Below, one piece after another: positions 1-5,894 of a stretch of 6,156 bases of DNA. Position 1 is the first letter of the stretch; each line of letters opens with the position of its first letter. The notes under the pieces were generated by a model, which was given only the letters and a program-made list of their open reading frames with translations, searched no databases and was not told the origin of the DNA. The stretch spans positions 1 to 6,156 of the forward strand of contig JASFEQ010000274.1 of the NCBI GenBank assembly GCA_050124735.1. The letters run 5' to 3'. Origin of the DNA: JASFEQ01 sp050124735. Its GTDB lineage: Bacteria > Desulfobacterota > DSM-4660 > Desulfatiglandales > HGW-15. The translations under genes and the position numbers were made by a program.

Positions 1-1176
1 CAGTGTTCTTCCAACGGCAAGTCCGGATCCATTGAGGGTATGCACCAATTGGGTTCCACTGGCACCCTTTTTCTTAAACCGGATTCCCGCGCGTCTGGCT
101 TGAAAGTCACCAAAGTTGCTGCAGGAGGAAATCTCCCTGTAGAGATTTTGCCCTGGAAGCCAGACCTCCAGATCATAGGTCTTCGCTGCAGAAAAACCCA
201 GATCTCCGGTGCAAAGGGAAACGACTCTGTAAGGGAGTTCAAGTCGCCTCAAAATCTCTTCCGCGTTGTTTGTGAGCGTCTCCAGCTCATCCCAGGATTC
301 TTCAGGCTTGGAGAATTTGACCAGCTCGACTTTGTTAAACTGATGCTGACGGATCAGACCCCTGGTATCCTTGCCATAGGAGCCTGCTTCCGAACGAAAA
401 CAGGGGGTATAAGAGACGTAGTAGAAAGGTAATTCTTCTTCTCTCAGTATCTCCTCTCGGTGTATGTTTGTTACCGGGACTTCTGCGGTGGGAATAAGGT
501 AGTAATCCCAGTCTTCAATCTTAAAAAGGTCTTCCTTGAATTTTGGCAGTTGCCCCGTACCGGTCATGGCTGCTGAGTTGACCATGAAAGGAGGCAGGAC
601 CTCCGTATAACCATGCTCCCTTGTATGAACATCAAGCATGAAATTGATCAGGGCCCTTTCCAGCAAAGCACCAGCGGCCCGGTATAGGGCAAACCTGGCG
701 CCAGCTATTTTTGACGCGCGAGCGAAATCGAGAATATTTAGTCTCTCCCCGATCTCCCAATGGGGAAGCGGCTCGAAATCCATTTCCCTGATCTCACCCC
801 ACTTACGGATTTCAGGATTATCATTTTCATCAACACCAATCGCCACCGATTCATGGGGCATATTGGGTACGATCATCAGATATGGATTTATCTTATCTTC
901 CACTCGAGAAAGCTCAGCCTCTCTCTCTTTGATCTCAGCCGAGACCTTTTTCATTTCACCAATAATTTGAGAGGCGTCCTCGCCCTTCTTTTTCATGCCC
1001 GCAATGTCCTCGCTGACACGATTTCGCTGGTGGCGAAGACTCTCCAGGGTGGTCAGTATTTCCCGCCTCTGCTTATCAACACACTCAAACACAGAGATAT
1101 CCAAATCGTACCCCCTGTTTTTGAGCATCTCTTTAACCTTGTCTAAATTGGATCGAATGAATTTCAGATCGAGCAT
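1..1176 (-). CDS. serS: Seryl-tRNA synthetase (partial, C-terminal end beyond left edge)
   Basis: Charges tRNA-Ser with serine using ATP, in the cytoplasm; class II aminoacyl-tRNA synthetase. I translated 392 codons in one uninterrupted minus-strand frame. Residues 1-12 read MLDLKFIRSNLD, the usual SerS N-terminus. Residues about 30-95 are a charged, helical stretch matching the long coiled-coil arm that grips tRNA. The catalytic core follows: motif 1 region about 173-197, TGTGQLPKF at 206-213 and beyond, the TAE loop at 230-232, motif 2 with FRSEAG at 260-265 and DTRGLIRQHQF after it, EISSCSNFGDFQ at about 348-359, and motif 3 NGSGLAVGRT at 382-391. Family proteins are usually about 420-430 residues, so some 30-40 residues and the stop lie off the window. 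The ATG at 1176-1174 is preceded by a GAGGT ribosome site (minus strand, 1190-1186). No frameshift or missing key motif was seen. Identification is very secure. Confidence 0.97.
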   Translation of the reverse strand, partial: MLDLKFIRSNLDKVKEMLKNRGYDLDISVFECVDKQRREILTTLESLRHQRNRVSEDIAGMKKKGEDASQIIGEMKKVSAEIKEREAELSRVEDKINPYLMIVPNMPHESVAIGVDENDNPEIRKWGEIREMDFEPLPHWEIGERLNILDFARASKIAGARFALYRAAGALLERALINFMLDVHTREHGYTEVLPPFMVNSAAMTGTGQLPKFKEDLFKIEDWDYYLIPTAEVPVTNIHREEILREEELPFYYVSYTPCFRSEAGSYGKDTRGLIRQHQFNKVELVKFSKPEESWDELETLTNNAEEILRRLELPYRVVSLCTGDLGFSAAKTYDLEVWLPGQNLYREISSCSNFGDFQARRAGIRFKKKGASGTQLVHTLNGSGLAVGRTL

Positions 1177-1185
1177 ACTAAGATG

Positions 1186-1190
1186 ACCTC
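1186..1190 (-). promoter_or_regulatory. Ribosome binding site of serS
   Basis: On the minus strand the sequence reads TTGAGGTCATCTTAGT and then ATG. GAGGT is a good Shine-Dalgarno match nine bases before the start codon, and it fixes the serS start. Confidence 0.7.
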
Positions 1191-1222
1191 AACATGATAT
1201 CCCTTTGTAATGAGTAGTTGCT

Positions 1223-1251
1223 TTTTAACATGGATACTGCTTCATGGTCAA
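1223..1251 (-). promoter_or_regulatory. Candidate sigma-70-type promoter for serS
   Basis: The minus strand carries TTGACC (1251-1246, five of six matches to the -35 consensus), a 17-base spacer, and TTAAAA (1228-1223), which is only a moderate -10 match. The predicted transcript start would lie about 40 bases before the serS ATG. This is consensus matching by eye only. Confidence 0.3.
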
Positions 1252-1274
1252 ATCTTCTGACCTCACGGCTGGAA

Positions 1275-1309
1275 TTGCATTAATAGAAAAGATTGCTATA
1301 TTTTATACT
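1275..1309 (+). promoter_or_regulatory. Candidate promoter region for resB-resC
   Basis: Two overlapping sigma-70-like options are visible: TTGCAT (1275-1280) with a 16-base gap to TATATT (1297-1302), and TTAATA (1280-1285) with an 18-base gap to TATACT (1304-1309). Both lie in an AT-rich island in the divergent spacer, back to back with the candidate serS promoter. Either would give resB a leader of roughly 100 bases. Which, if either, is used cannot be told from sequence. Confidence 0.35.
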
Positions 1310-1415
1310 ATTATGCTAAGGAATTACCAAAATTTTTTTCCTGGCTTCAAAACATGTTGAACCCCTTCAAGGGCTCCTCGTGCGGCCGTGTTTTACGGGA
1401 CGGGTGTAAGCGACT

Positions 1416-2837
1416 ATGGCAAAATCTGGCAATGACAAGAAGTCAAATCTCATATGGCGTTTTTTTAGTTCGGTTAAGCTTACCCTCGTTTTGCTCATCA
1501 TCCTAGCCATTGCCTCCCTATTGGGAACCCTCATCCCCCAGCAAGAAGGCGCGGTGGAATTCGCTCGGGGGTTGAGCCCAGGGGTGTTTCAGGTGTTCAG
1601 TTCTCTGAACCTTTTTGACATGTATCATTCTTCATGGTTCAGGATCATAATCGGCCTGCTCGCGCTAAATCTTATCGTCTGTTCCATCAATCGTCTGCCT
1701 GCCACATTAAAGCTTTTTCAGGCCCCCCCAAAAGCGGACAGGTTAAAACCCTTTGAAAATCTTCCCGCTGAGAGGCACTTTTCAACAAAGGGAGAGACGG
1801 ATGAGGTGGGACACCGTGTGGCTAACTTCTTGAAGAAGCAGTATAAAAGAGTAGAAGCCAAGAATACTCCCAAAGGCAATTTCTACTACGGAGAGAAGGG
1901 GCGATACGCCTATTTTGGGGTCTATCTCGTTCATCTAAGCGTTCTGGTTATTTTAATTGGCGGCATCGTGGGGTCCCTTTTTGGCTTCGAGGCCTATGTG
2001 AATATAGCAGAAGGAGATACGGTGGACACGGTTGCCCTCAGACAAAAAATGACGCCCAAGAAATTAGGATTCAGTGTCCATTGTGAAAAATTCATAGTGG
2101 CTTTTTATGAGAACGGTGCCCCCAAAGAATACAGATCAGATCTTAAGTTTCTTTCTGGCGGCAAAGTGCTCCAACAGGGGAGTCTCCTGGTTAACCACCC
2201 CATTACCTTTAACGGCATCACCTTCTACCAGTCCAGTTACGGCACCATTCCCGGTAAGGTCCACCTGAAAATATCCAAAACGGAAAACCACCCTGAGACT
2301 TTGGTGGTGGAGGTAGAACAAGGAAAACCCGTCTCCCTTCCGGGAGCTAGGGCGCAGTTCCAGGTGCTCGAGGTAGACGATAATCTTAAGGGGATGATGG
2401 GGCCCGCTGCCATGATCTCTGTCAAGCCTGAGCAGGGAGATGAAATGAAATTCTGGGTATTTCAGCACGTGGAAATGTTGAGAAAGCGATTTCCTGAAGT
2501 CATGTTCAGGGCCCCCATATTAAATCCTTCTTCTTATGAACCCTACACCTTTTTCTTGGAAAAACTTGAGAACCGATATTACACGGGGCTTCAGGTCGCC
2601 AGAGACCCGGGTGTTTCCCTGGTTTGGTTGGGTTGCTTTGTCATGGTGGGGGGCTTTTTTGTCACCTTCTTTACATCCCATAGGCGGGTCTGGGTGCGTG
2701 TTTCAAAGTCCAAAGGCAAGACACGCATTAGCGTGGCAGGGAGAGCAAGTAAAAATCCTGTTGGAATGGAAAGGGAACTGGAGCAGGTCACCAGCAAGCT
2801 TCAGAATGTATTCATTGGAGAAGGGAAAAACCCATGA
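1416..2837 (+). CDS. resB: ResB family cytochrome c biogenesis protein (system II, Ccs1/CcsB type)
   Basis: With CcsA it forms the membrane complex that exports heme and attaches it to the CXXCH cysteines of apocytochromes c outside the membrane. The 473-residue product has the ResB layout: a short charged cytosolic start; TM1 at about 20-40 with the family-typical SSVKLTLVLLIILAIASLLG; TM2 about 75-92; TM3 about 166-190, containing His173 (YLVHLSV); a large extracytoplasmic domain about 190-398 with GITFYQSSYG (267-276) and YYTGLQVARDPG (388-399); TM4 about 401-420; then SHRRVWVRV and a basic cytosolic tail. Length is normal for ResB. An in-frame TAA at 1407-1409 makes the ATG at 1416 the first possible start, although no good Shine-Dalgarno precedes it. 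It overlaps resC by four bases (ATGA), which implies translational coupling. The identification rests on whole-length family features and is strong. Confidence 0.95.
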   Translation: MAKSGNDKKSNLIWRFFSSVKLTLVLLIILAIASLLGTLIPQQEGAVEFARGLSPGVFQVFSSLNLFDMYHSSWFRIIIGLLALNLIVCSINRLPATLKLFQAPPKADRLKPFENLPAERHFSTKGETDEVGHRVANFLKKQYKRVEAKNTPKGNFYYGEKGRYAYFGVYLVHLSVLVILIGGIVGSLFGFEAYVNIAEGDTVDTVALRQKMTPKKLGFSVHCEKFIVAFYENGAPKEYRSDLKFLSGGKVLQQGSLLVNHPITFNGITFYQSSYGTIPGKVHLKISKTENHPETLVVEVEQGKPVSLPGARAQFQVLEVDDNLKGMMGPAAMISVKPEQGDEMKFWVFQHVEMLRKRFPEVMFRAPILNPSSYEPYTFFLEKLENRYYTGLQVARDPGVSLVWLGCFVMVGGFFVTFFTSHRRVWVRVSKSKGKTRISVAGRASKNPVGMERELEQVTSKLQNVFIGEGKNP

Positions 2838-3676
2838 TAAACGCCGCGATTCTGAACTACGTCACCTTTGTCTATTTTGCCTCTTTCATGCTCTATCTCC
2901 TCATGATGGTCATGGGGAAGGAGGTCTTTGGGCGCTTGGCGACTGTAGTGACTTCACTCGGCCTGCTGGGTCATAGCACCGCTATTGTCCTCCGGTGGGT
3001 TGAATCCTACTGGTTAGGAATCGGTCATGCGCCGCTCTCCAACCTCTATGAGTCACTGATCTTCTTCGCATGGACCTTGGTTTTGCTCTACCTGCTCATA
3101 GAGTGGCGGACCAAGAATAAGAGCATAGGGACCTTTGCTACTCCATTGGCGTTTCTCATTATGGCCTATGCCTCTTTTACCCATGTAAGCAGCCGTATCC
3201 AGCCTCTGGTTCCTGCCCTAAAGAGCAACTGGCTACTTGCTCATGTGATCACATGTTTCGTTGGCTATGCGGCCTTTGGAATCGCGTTTGGATTGAGCAT
3301 CATGTATCTCCTGAAACGACTCCAAAATTCGAACAATGAGAGCCTCTTCTTCAAACTTATACCCAGGTCAGCCATTCTGGACGAACTGAGCTACCAGATG
3401 ATCGCCATCGGGTTCATATTACTGACCCTGGGCATCATTACAGGAGCCGTCTGGGCCCATTCTGCTTGGGGACGCTATTGGGGATGGGATCCGAAGGAGA
3501 CCTGGTCCCTTATCACATGGCTTGTCTATGCCGCCCTGCTCCACTCACGGATGATTCGGGGTTGGCGAGGTAAGAAGCTGGCCATATTCTCGATCGTGGG
3601 ATTTTGTTGCGTCATTTTCACGTATTTAGGGGTTAACCTGGTCTTGTCGGGCCTCCACAGTTACGCCCAGTCCTAA
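2834..3676 (+). CDS. ccsA: CcsA/ResC family cytochrome c biogenesis protein (heme-handling WWD protein)
   Basis: Polytopic membrane partner of ResB in system II cytochrome c maturation; it binds heme and presents it for ligation to apocytochrome c. The 280 residues contain about eight hydrophobic segments (roughly 8-27, 33-52, 71-90, 98-115, 135-160, 187-207, 222-238, 249-271). The tryptophan-rich WWD heme-handling loop runs from Trp207 to Trp224 and includes GRYWGWDPKETWSLITW. Candidate heme-ligating or heme-passing histidines are His137 (LLAHV), His237 (ALLHSR) and His275 (SGLHSYA). The last two match conserved family positions; exact roles are inferred. His209 within WAHSAWG is unusual, since relatives I recall carry Asn there. 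The family also includes CcmC and CcmF, but this length and the adjoining resB point to CcsA/ResC. The start lies inside the resB stop (ATGA). No ResA or CcdA thiol partner is in the window. Confidence 0.95.
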   Translation: MINAAILNYVTFVYFASFMLYLLMMVMGKEVFGRLATVVTSLGLLGHSTAIVLRWVESYWLGIGHAPLSNLYESLIFFAWTLVLLYLLIEWRTKNKSIGTFATPLAFLIMAYASFTHVSSRIQPLVPALKSNWLLAHVITCFVGYAAFGIAFGLSIMYLLKRLQNSNNESLFFKLIPRSAILDELSYQMIAIGFILLTLGIITGAVWAHSAWGRYWGWDPKETWSLITWLVYAALLHSRMIRGWRGKKLAIFSIVGFCCVIFTYLGVNLVLSGLHSYAQS

Positions 3677-3727
3677 ATACAAAGGGCTGCTCAAGGGCTA
3701 GCCGTATTCTAAGCCTCAGCAAATAAT

Positions 3728-3746
3728 CCGGGGCCAAAGGACCCGG
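3728..3746 (+). terminator. Possible terminator hairpin after ccsA
   Basis: CCGGG (3728-3732) pairs perfectly with CCCGG (3742-3746). The inner CC (3734-3735) pairs with GG (3739-3740) around an AAA loop, leaving one g/a mismatch. It sits about 50 bases after the ccsA stop. What follows is CTTTGATT, not a clean T run, so it is at best a weak intrinsic terminator and may instead belong to the structured spacer that continues to 3838. Confidence 0.35.
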
Positions 3747-3756
3747 CTTTGATTAC

Positions 3757-3838
3757 ACCCCACAGGGGTATGAAGTGAGGCTTCGCCTCCGGCCAGTAGG
3801 GCCTACGGCCCGGAGGGAGAAATGGGGCGTGGCCTCAC
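3757..3838. repeat. Cluster of nested inverted repeats in the ccsA-acyl-CoA dehydrogenase spacer
   Basis: Several perfect short inverted repeats are packed together. ACCCC-aca-GGGGT lies at 3757-3769. GAGGC-ttc-GCCTC lies at 3777-3789. CCTCCGG (3786-3792) pairs with CCGGAGG (3810-3816), enclosing GTAGG-g-CCTAC (3796-3806). GTGAGGC (3775-3781) can alternatively pair with GCCTCAC (3832-3838), closing a larger stem over the whole set. The stretch is GC-rich and has no credible ORF. It could be a REP/BIME-like dispersed palindromic element, a transcript-end structure or a structured RNA; the single copy here cannot decide. Confidence 0.45.
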
Positions 3839-3887
3839 ACAGGCGCAACCCACTTCCTTTAACGTCTCCTGATGAGGGGATCCCGCC

Positions 3888-3917
3888 TTGACACCAACCC
3901 CTGCCTTTCCATACACT
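3888..3917 (+). promoter_or_regulatory. Candidate sigma-70-type promoter for the acyl-CoA dehydrogenase gene
   Basis: A perfect TTGACA -35 (3888-3893) is followed after 18 bases by TACACT (3912-3917, four of six matches to TATAAT). Transcription would start near 3924, about 30 bases before the ATG at 3956. Its position excludes the upstream in-frame ATG at 3872 as the start, because that codon would lie before the promoter. Confidence 0.5.
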
Positions 3918-3946
3918 TCCCACACCAAAGACAATTTAGCGCTAAA

Positions 3947-3951
3947 GAGGT
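3947..3951 (+). promoter_or_regulatory. Ribosome binding site deciding the acyl-CoA dehydrogenase start
   Basis: AAAGAGGT ends four bases before the ATG at 3956. It is a slightly close but clear Shine-Dalgarno match. The alternative ATG at 3872 would add 28 residues with no homology to the family N-terminus. Confidence 0.6.
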
Positions 3952-3955
3952 CCTC

Positions 3956-5101
3956 ATGGAAATCAAATTTTCTTTTGAAGAGTTGGAGATTCAAAAGGCC
4001 GTCAGAAAGTTTGTGAGGAATGATCTCTTGCCCATTGCCAGAGAGGTGGATGAGAAAGGAACTCTCCCTGATCCTGTGAAGAAGAAATTCATCTCCATGG
4101 GCCTGCTCAAATCCGCCTTTCCCGTGGATTATGGCGGTGCGGGTGGCTCATTTACGGGGTTCATTATGGCCCTGAAAGAGATTTCCTACACCTCCCTGAT
4201 TCCTTCCTGGATGCTCTTTGAAAATTTCATGCTCGCATTTCCCCTCCTGGAGTACGGCTCTGAATTTCTTAAGACCACCTATCTGGAAAGGCTCCTTTCC
4301 TTGGCTACCACAGGCGCGCTCGCTTTCACAGAGCCGGACACGGGATCTGACCCCGACCAATTGAGGACGGTAGCCAAGAAGGTGGAGGGGGGCTGGATTA
4401 TAAACGGAGGCAAACGCTTCATTACCCACTCGGGCACCTGCGACCAAATGATCCTTTTTGCCAGAACGGGCAAAGATGTAACCGCCTTTTTGGTGGAGTC
4501 CAAGAATGAGGGATACAGGATAGGAAAAAGAGAATCTTTTATTCAAGCCTTCTTTATAGACAATGGAGAGCTCTACCTTGAAGACTATTTTGCCCATGAT
4601 AAACATGTCATTGGCCAAGTGGGTCAGGGTTTTGAAATTCTCCTAAAGACGGAGGCCATAGGCAAGATAGCGTTCTGCTCCCTTTTTGTGGGTTTGGCTG
4701 AAAGGGCCATTGATCTTGCCATCAATTACGCCAATACCAGGATCCACAGGGACAAACCCATTGGGGAGAAATTTCAAATGACACAGGTCAAACTCGCCAA
4801 GATGATGACCAAAATAGAGTTGATGAACGCCTATCTCTACCAGACCTGTTCAAAGGTGGATCAGGGAGAGGATATTTTTGTGGGTGCTGCTGTATTGAAG
4901 CTGATCGTTGGAGATCAGATAAAAGAGATCACCGCTGATGCCATGGAAGTACACGGTGCTTACGGACTGAGCGAGGAGTACCCTATCGGGAATCTCTACA
5001 GAACAGCCATCGGTGCTCAGGCGATCATGGGGAGCCTCGATATTCAACGGGTCATCATTGCGAAAAGTCTTCTCGGCAAAGGGCGCTACAGGTGGGGCTG
5101 A
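3956..5101 (+). CDS. Acyl-CoA dehydrogenase family flavoprotein, divergent active site
   Basis: Family members are soluble FAD enzymes that usually oxidise acyl-CoA thioesters to 2,3-enoyl-CoA and pass electrons to ETF; the substrate here is unknown. The 381-residue length is typical. Visible in order: N-terminal helical domain about 1-118 with FPVDYGGAGG (55-64); middle beta domain from ALAFTEPDTGSD (121-132) and GGKRFITHSG (151-160); C-terminal helical domain from about 225, with GFEILLKTE (225-233), VGLAERAIDLA (245-255), HGAYGLSEEYPIGNLYRTA (333-351) and DIQR (362-365). Oddities: where medium-chain enzymes have the catalytic Glu (YEGT), this one has Met358 (IMGS). The alternative Glu site of isovaleryl-CoA dehydrogenase aligns with Gly235. 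RxxFG appears as RIHRD (262-266). The start was chosen at ATG 3956, because GAGGT (3947-3951) precedes it and the frame upstream runs across the candidate promoter. Family assignment is firm; the reaction is not. Confidence 0.9.
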   Translation: MEIKFSFEELEIQKAVRKFVRNDLLPIAREVDEKGTLPDPVKKKFISMGLLKSAFPVDYGGAGGSFTGFIMALKEISYTSLIPSWMLFENFMLAFPLLEYGSEFLKTTYLERLLSLATTGALAFTEPDTGSDPDQLRTVAKKVEGGWIINGGKRFITHSGTCDQMILFARTGKDVTAFLVESKNEGYRIGKRESFIQAFFIDNGELYLEDYFAHDKHVIGQVGQGFEILLKTEAIGKIAFCSLFVGLAERAIDLAINYANTRIHRDKPIGEKFQMTQVKLAKMMTKIELMNAYLYQTCSKVDQGEDIFVGAAVLKLIVGDQIKEITADAMEVHGAYGLSEEYPIGNLYRTAIGAQAIMGSLDIQRVIIAKSLLGKGRYRWG

Positions 5102-5148
5102 AAAGAGGATAGGCCATAGACCAGACTAGAGAGTATGATATAAACCCT

Positions 5149-5460
5149 TCAGATCTTGTCAAAGAACGTCTGGAATCCCTGCACGATGCCGACCTTAGTA
5201 TCGAGGGCCACATCTTTTTCAAAAATAAATTCCAGGAGGAATATCATTTTATAATCCACGGCTGAAGTCTCATATCTCTGCAAGGAGGTCACCCTTACAT
5301 CCTTCAGTTTCCCATAATCCTCTCTGTCTGACAGACCGCTTTTCCTCTCGATGAGATTGAGCGCCTGCTTGGCATCCTCGGCGTTCTCCAATACAATCTC
5401 AATTCCGTCCAGTTTCTTCACAGCTTTAACAAGCTTCTCACTTTCCACTTTAATTTTCAT
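5149..5460 (-). CDS. Small hypothetical protein, 103 residues
   Basis: I do not recognise this protein. It lies convergent to the acyl-CoA dehydrogenase gene with a 47-base gap and no obvious terminator between them. The product begins MKIKVESEKLVKAVKKL. It is charged, has no cysteine, and has no signal peptide or membrane span. It looks like a small alpha/beta domain: a basic helix near 8-17, an EIVLENAEDAKQALNLIE segment at 21-38, and a hydrophobic strand-like MIFLLEFIFEKD at 72-83. It is judged real because GGAG (minus strand, 5471-5468) sits seven bases before the ATG, no other gene competes for the region, and the amino-acid mix is protein-like. No function is proposed. It could be a single-gene transcription unit. 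Confidence 0.6.
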   Translation of the reverse strand: MKIKVESEKLVKAVKKLDGIEIVLENAEDAKQALNLIERKSGLSDREDYGKLKDVRVTSLQRYETSAVDYKMIFLLEFIFEKDVALDTKVGIVQGFQTFFDKI

Positions 5461-5809
5461 TCCAAGGCTCCATGATAAAATGATTAATTAACTCTTAGAT
5501 TCTTGCAGCACATCGGGAGGCCTTTCGTCATCCAAAATTGCGCCCCACCTATGCCACTCCTCTCAGTGGTCCACCATAGCATACGAGTATCCAAGGCGTC
5601 CATCGTAAGTATAAGCACTTTGTGCTTTTGAGTCGACCATATTCTATAATTCCCTGAACACAAGTTATTGGTAGCATTCAGACGTGTTGGCGTTCCGTCC
5701 TGTTTATTGGGAGGCATTGCCGGATAATTGACGATCCGAGGATGACTTGCTGCTTTGAAAGGCTGTGCCATCATTTTTGAAGATACTTAGGTGTTTGATC
5801 TAATATTCT

Positions 5810-5822
5810 CCCAAGAATTGGG
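5810..5822. repeat. Perfect dyad upstream of the AOR-family gene
   Basis: CCCAA-gaa-TTGGG is a perfect 5-base inverted repeat just upstream of the candidate -35 box. It could be an operator, or a small hairpin. The following CGTCTTTTG is too poor in T for a good terminator. Chance occurrence is quite possible. Confidence 0.25.
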
Positions 5823-5838
5823 CGTCTTTTGTTTCTAT

Positions 5839-5866
5839 TTGATATTTGCCCGAATATTGTTAATAT
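5839..5866 (+). promoter_or_regulatory. Candidate promoter for the aldehyde:ferredoxin oxidoreductase family gene
   Basis: TTGATA (5839-5844, five of six -35 matches), a 16-base spacer, and TAATAT (5861-5866, four of six -10 matches) sit in AT-rich DNA about 30 bases before the ATG at 5895. This is by-eye consensus matching. Confidence 0.35.
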
Positions 5867-5881
5867 CCTCAAAATGGAGTT

Positions 5882-5887
5882 AGGAGG
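5882..5887 (+). promoter_or_regulatory. Strong ribosome binding site of the AOR-family gene
   Basis: A perfect AGGAGG lies seven bases before the ATG at 5895. It selects this start over the in-frame ATG at 5874, which has no Shine-Dalgarno before it. Confidence 0.8.
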
Positions 5888-5894
5888 CAATCCG

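Larger units (their letters stand above)
5461..5894. other. 434-base gene-poor spacer
   Basis: No convincing gene is seen. A minus-strand frame is open from 5774 to 5484 (96 codons, starting MMAQPFKAAS), but it lacks a Shine-Dalgarno and has no recognisable family, so it is not annotated as a gene. Short inverted repeats occur: CCACT/AGTGG at 5554-5569, AAGCAC-ttt-GTGCTT at 5613-5627, CGGAT/ATCCG at 5721-5738 and CCCAA-gaa-TTGGG at 5810-5822. Two short minus-strand peptides in different frames (5593-5619 and 5661-5681) faintly recall YD/RHS repeats, so the stretch may be a decayed gene. The last 60 bases are AT-rich and hold the candidate promoter of the next gene. Confidence 0.5.

Noticed and set aside
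40..1186. Plus-strand open frames at 40-432, 638-970, 760-1146 and 995-1186
   Set aside because: They lie opposite serS, whose minus-strand frame carries all the family motifs; the plus-strand translations show no family features.
1361..1375. CCCTT-c-AAGGG dyad in the resB leader
   Set aside because: Its one-base loop cannot form a hairpin, and a 5-base dyad alone is too weak to call an operator.
2136..2976. Open frames opposite or out of frame with resB (2136-2468 -, 2237-2425 -, 2591-2797 -, 2536-2976 +)
   Set aside because: They overlap resB and the start of ccsA, whose full-length family features leave no room for another gene.
3872..3955. Upstream ATG at 3872 as start of the acyl-CoA dehydrogenase
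   Set aside because: The added 28 residues do not look like the family N-terminus, the codon lies before the TTGACA/TACACT promoter candidate, and GAGGT precedes the ATG at 3956.
4148..5047. Minus-strand open frames within the acyl-CoA dehydrogenase gene
   Set aside because: They are shadows of a gene with clear family motifs on the plus strand, with no ribosome sites or recognisable products.
5484..5774. Minus-strand 96-codon frame as a real gene
   Set aside because: No Shine-Dalgarno, no recognisable family, and a composition unlike neighbouring proteins; kept only as a possible relic.
5700..5890. Molybdenum/tungsten cofactor riboswitch ahead of the AOR-family gene
   Set aside because: Only one short stem (CGGAT/ATCCG) is seen; the conserved core and multi-stem layout of that riboswitch could not be traced.
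5874..5894. In-frame ATG at 5874 as start of the AOR-family protein
   Set aside because: No ribosome site precedes it, while a perfect AGGAGG sits at normal spacing before 5895.
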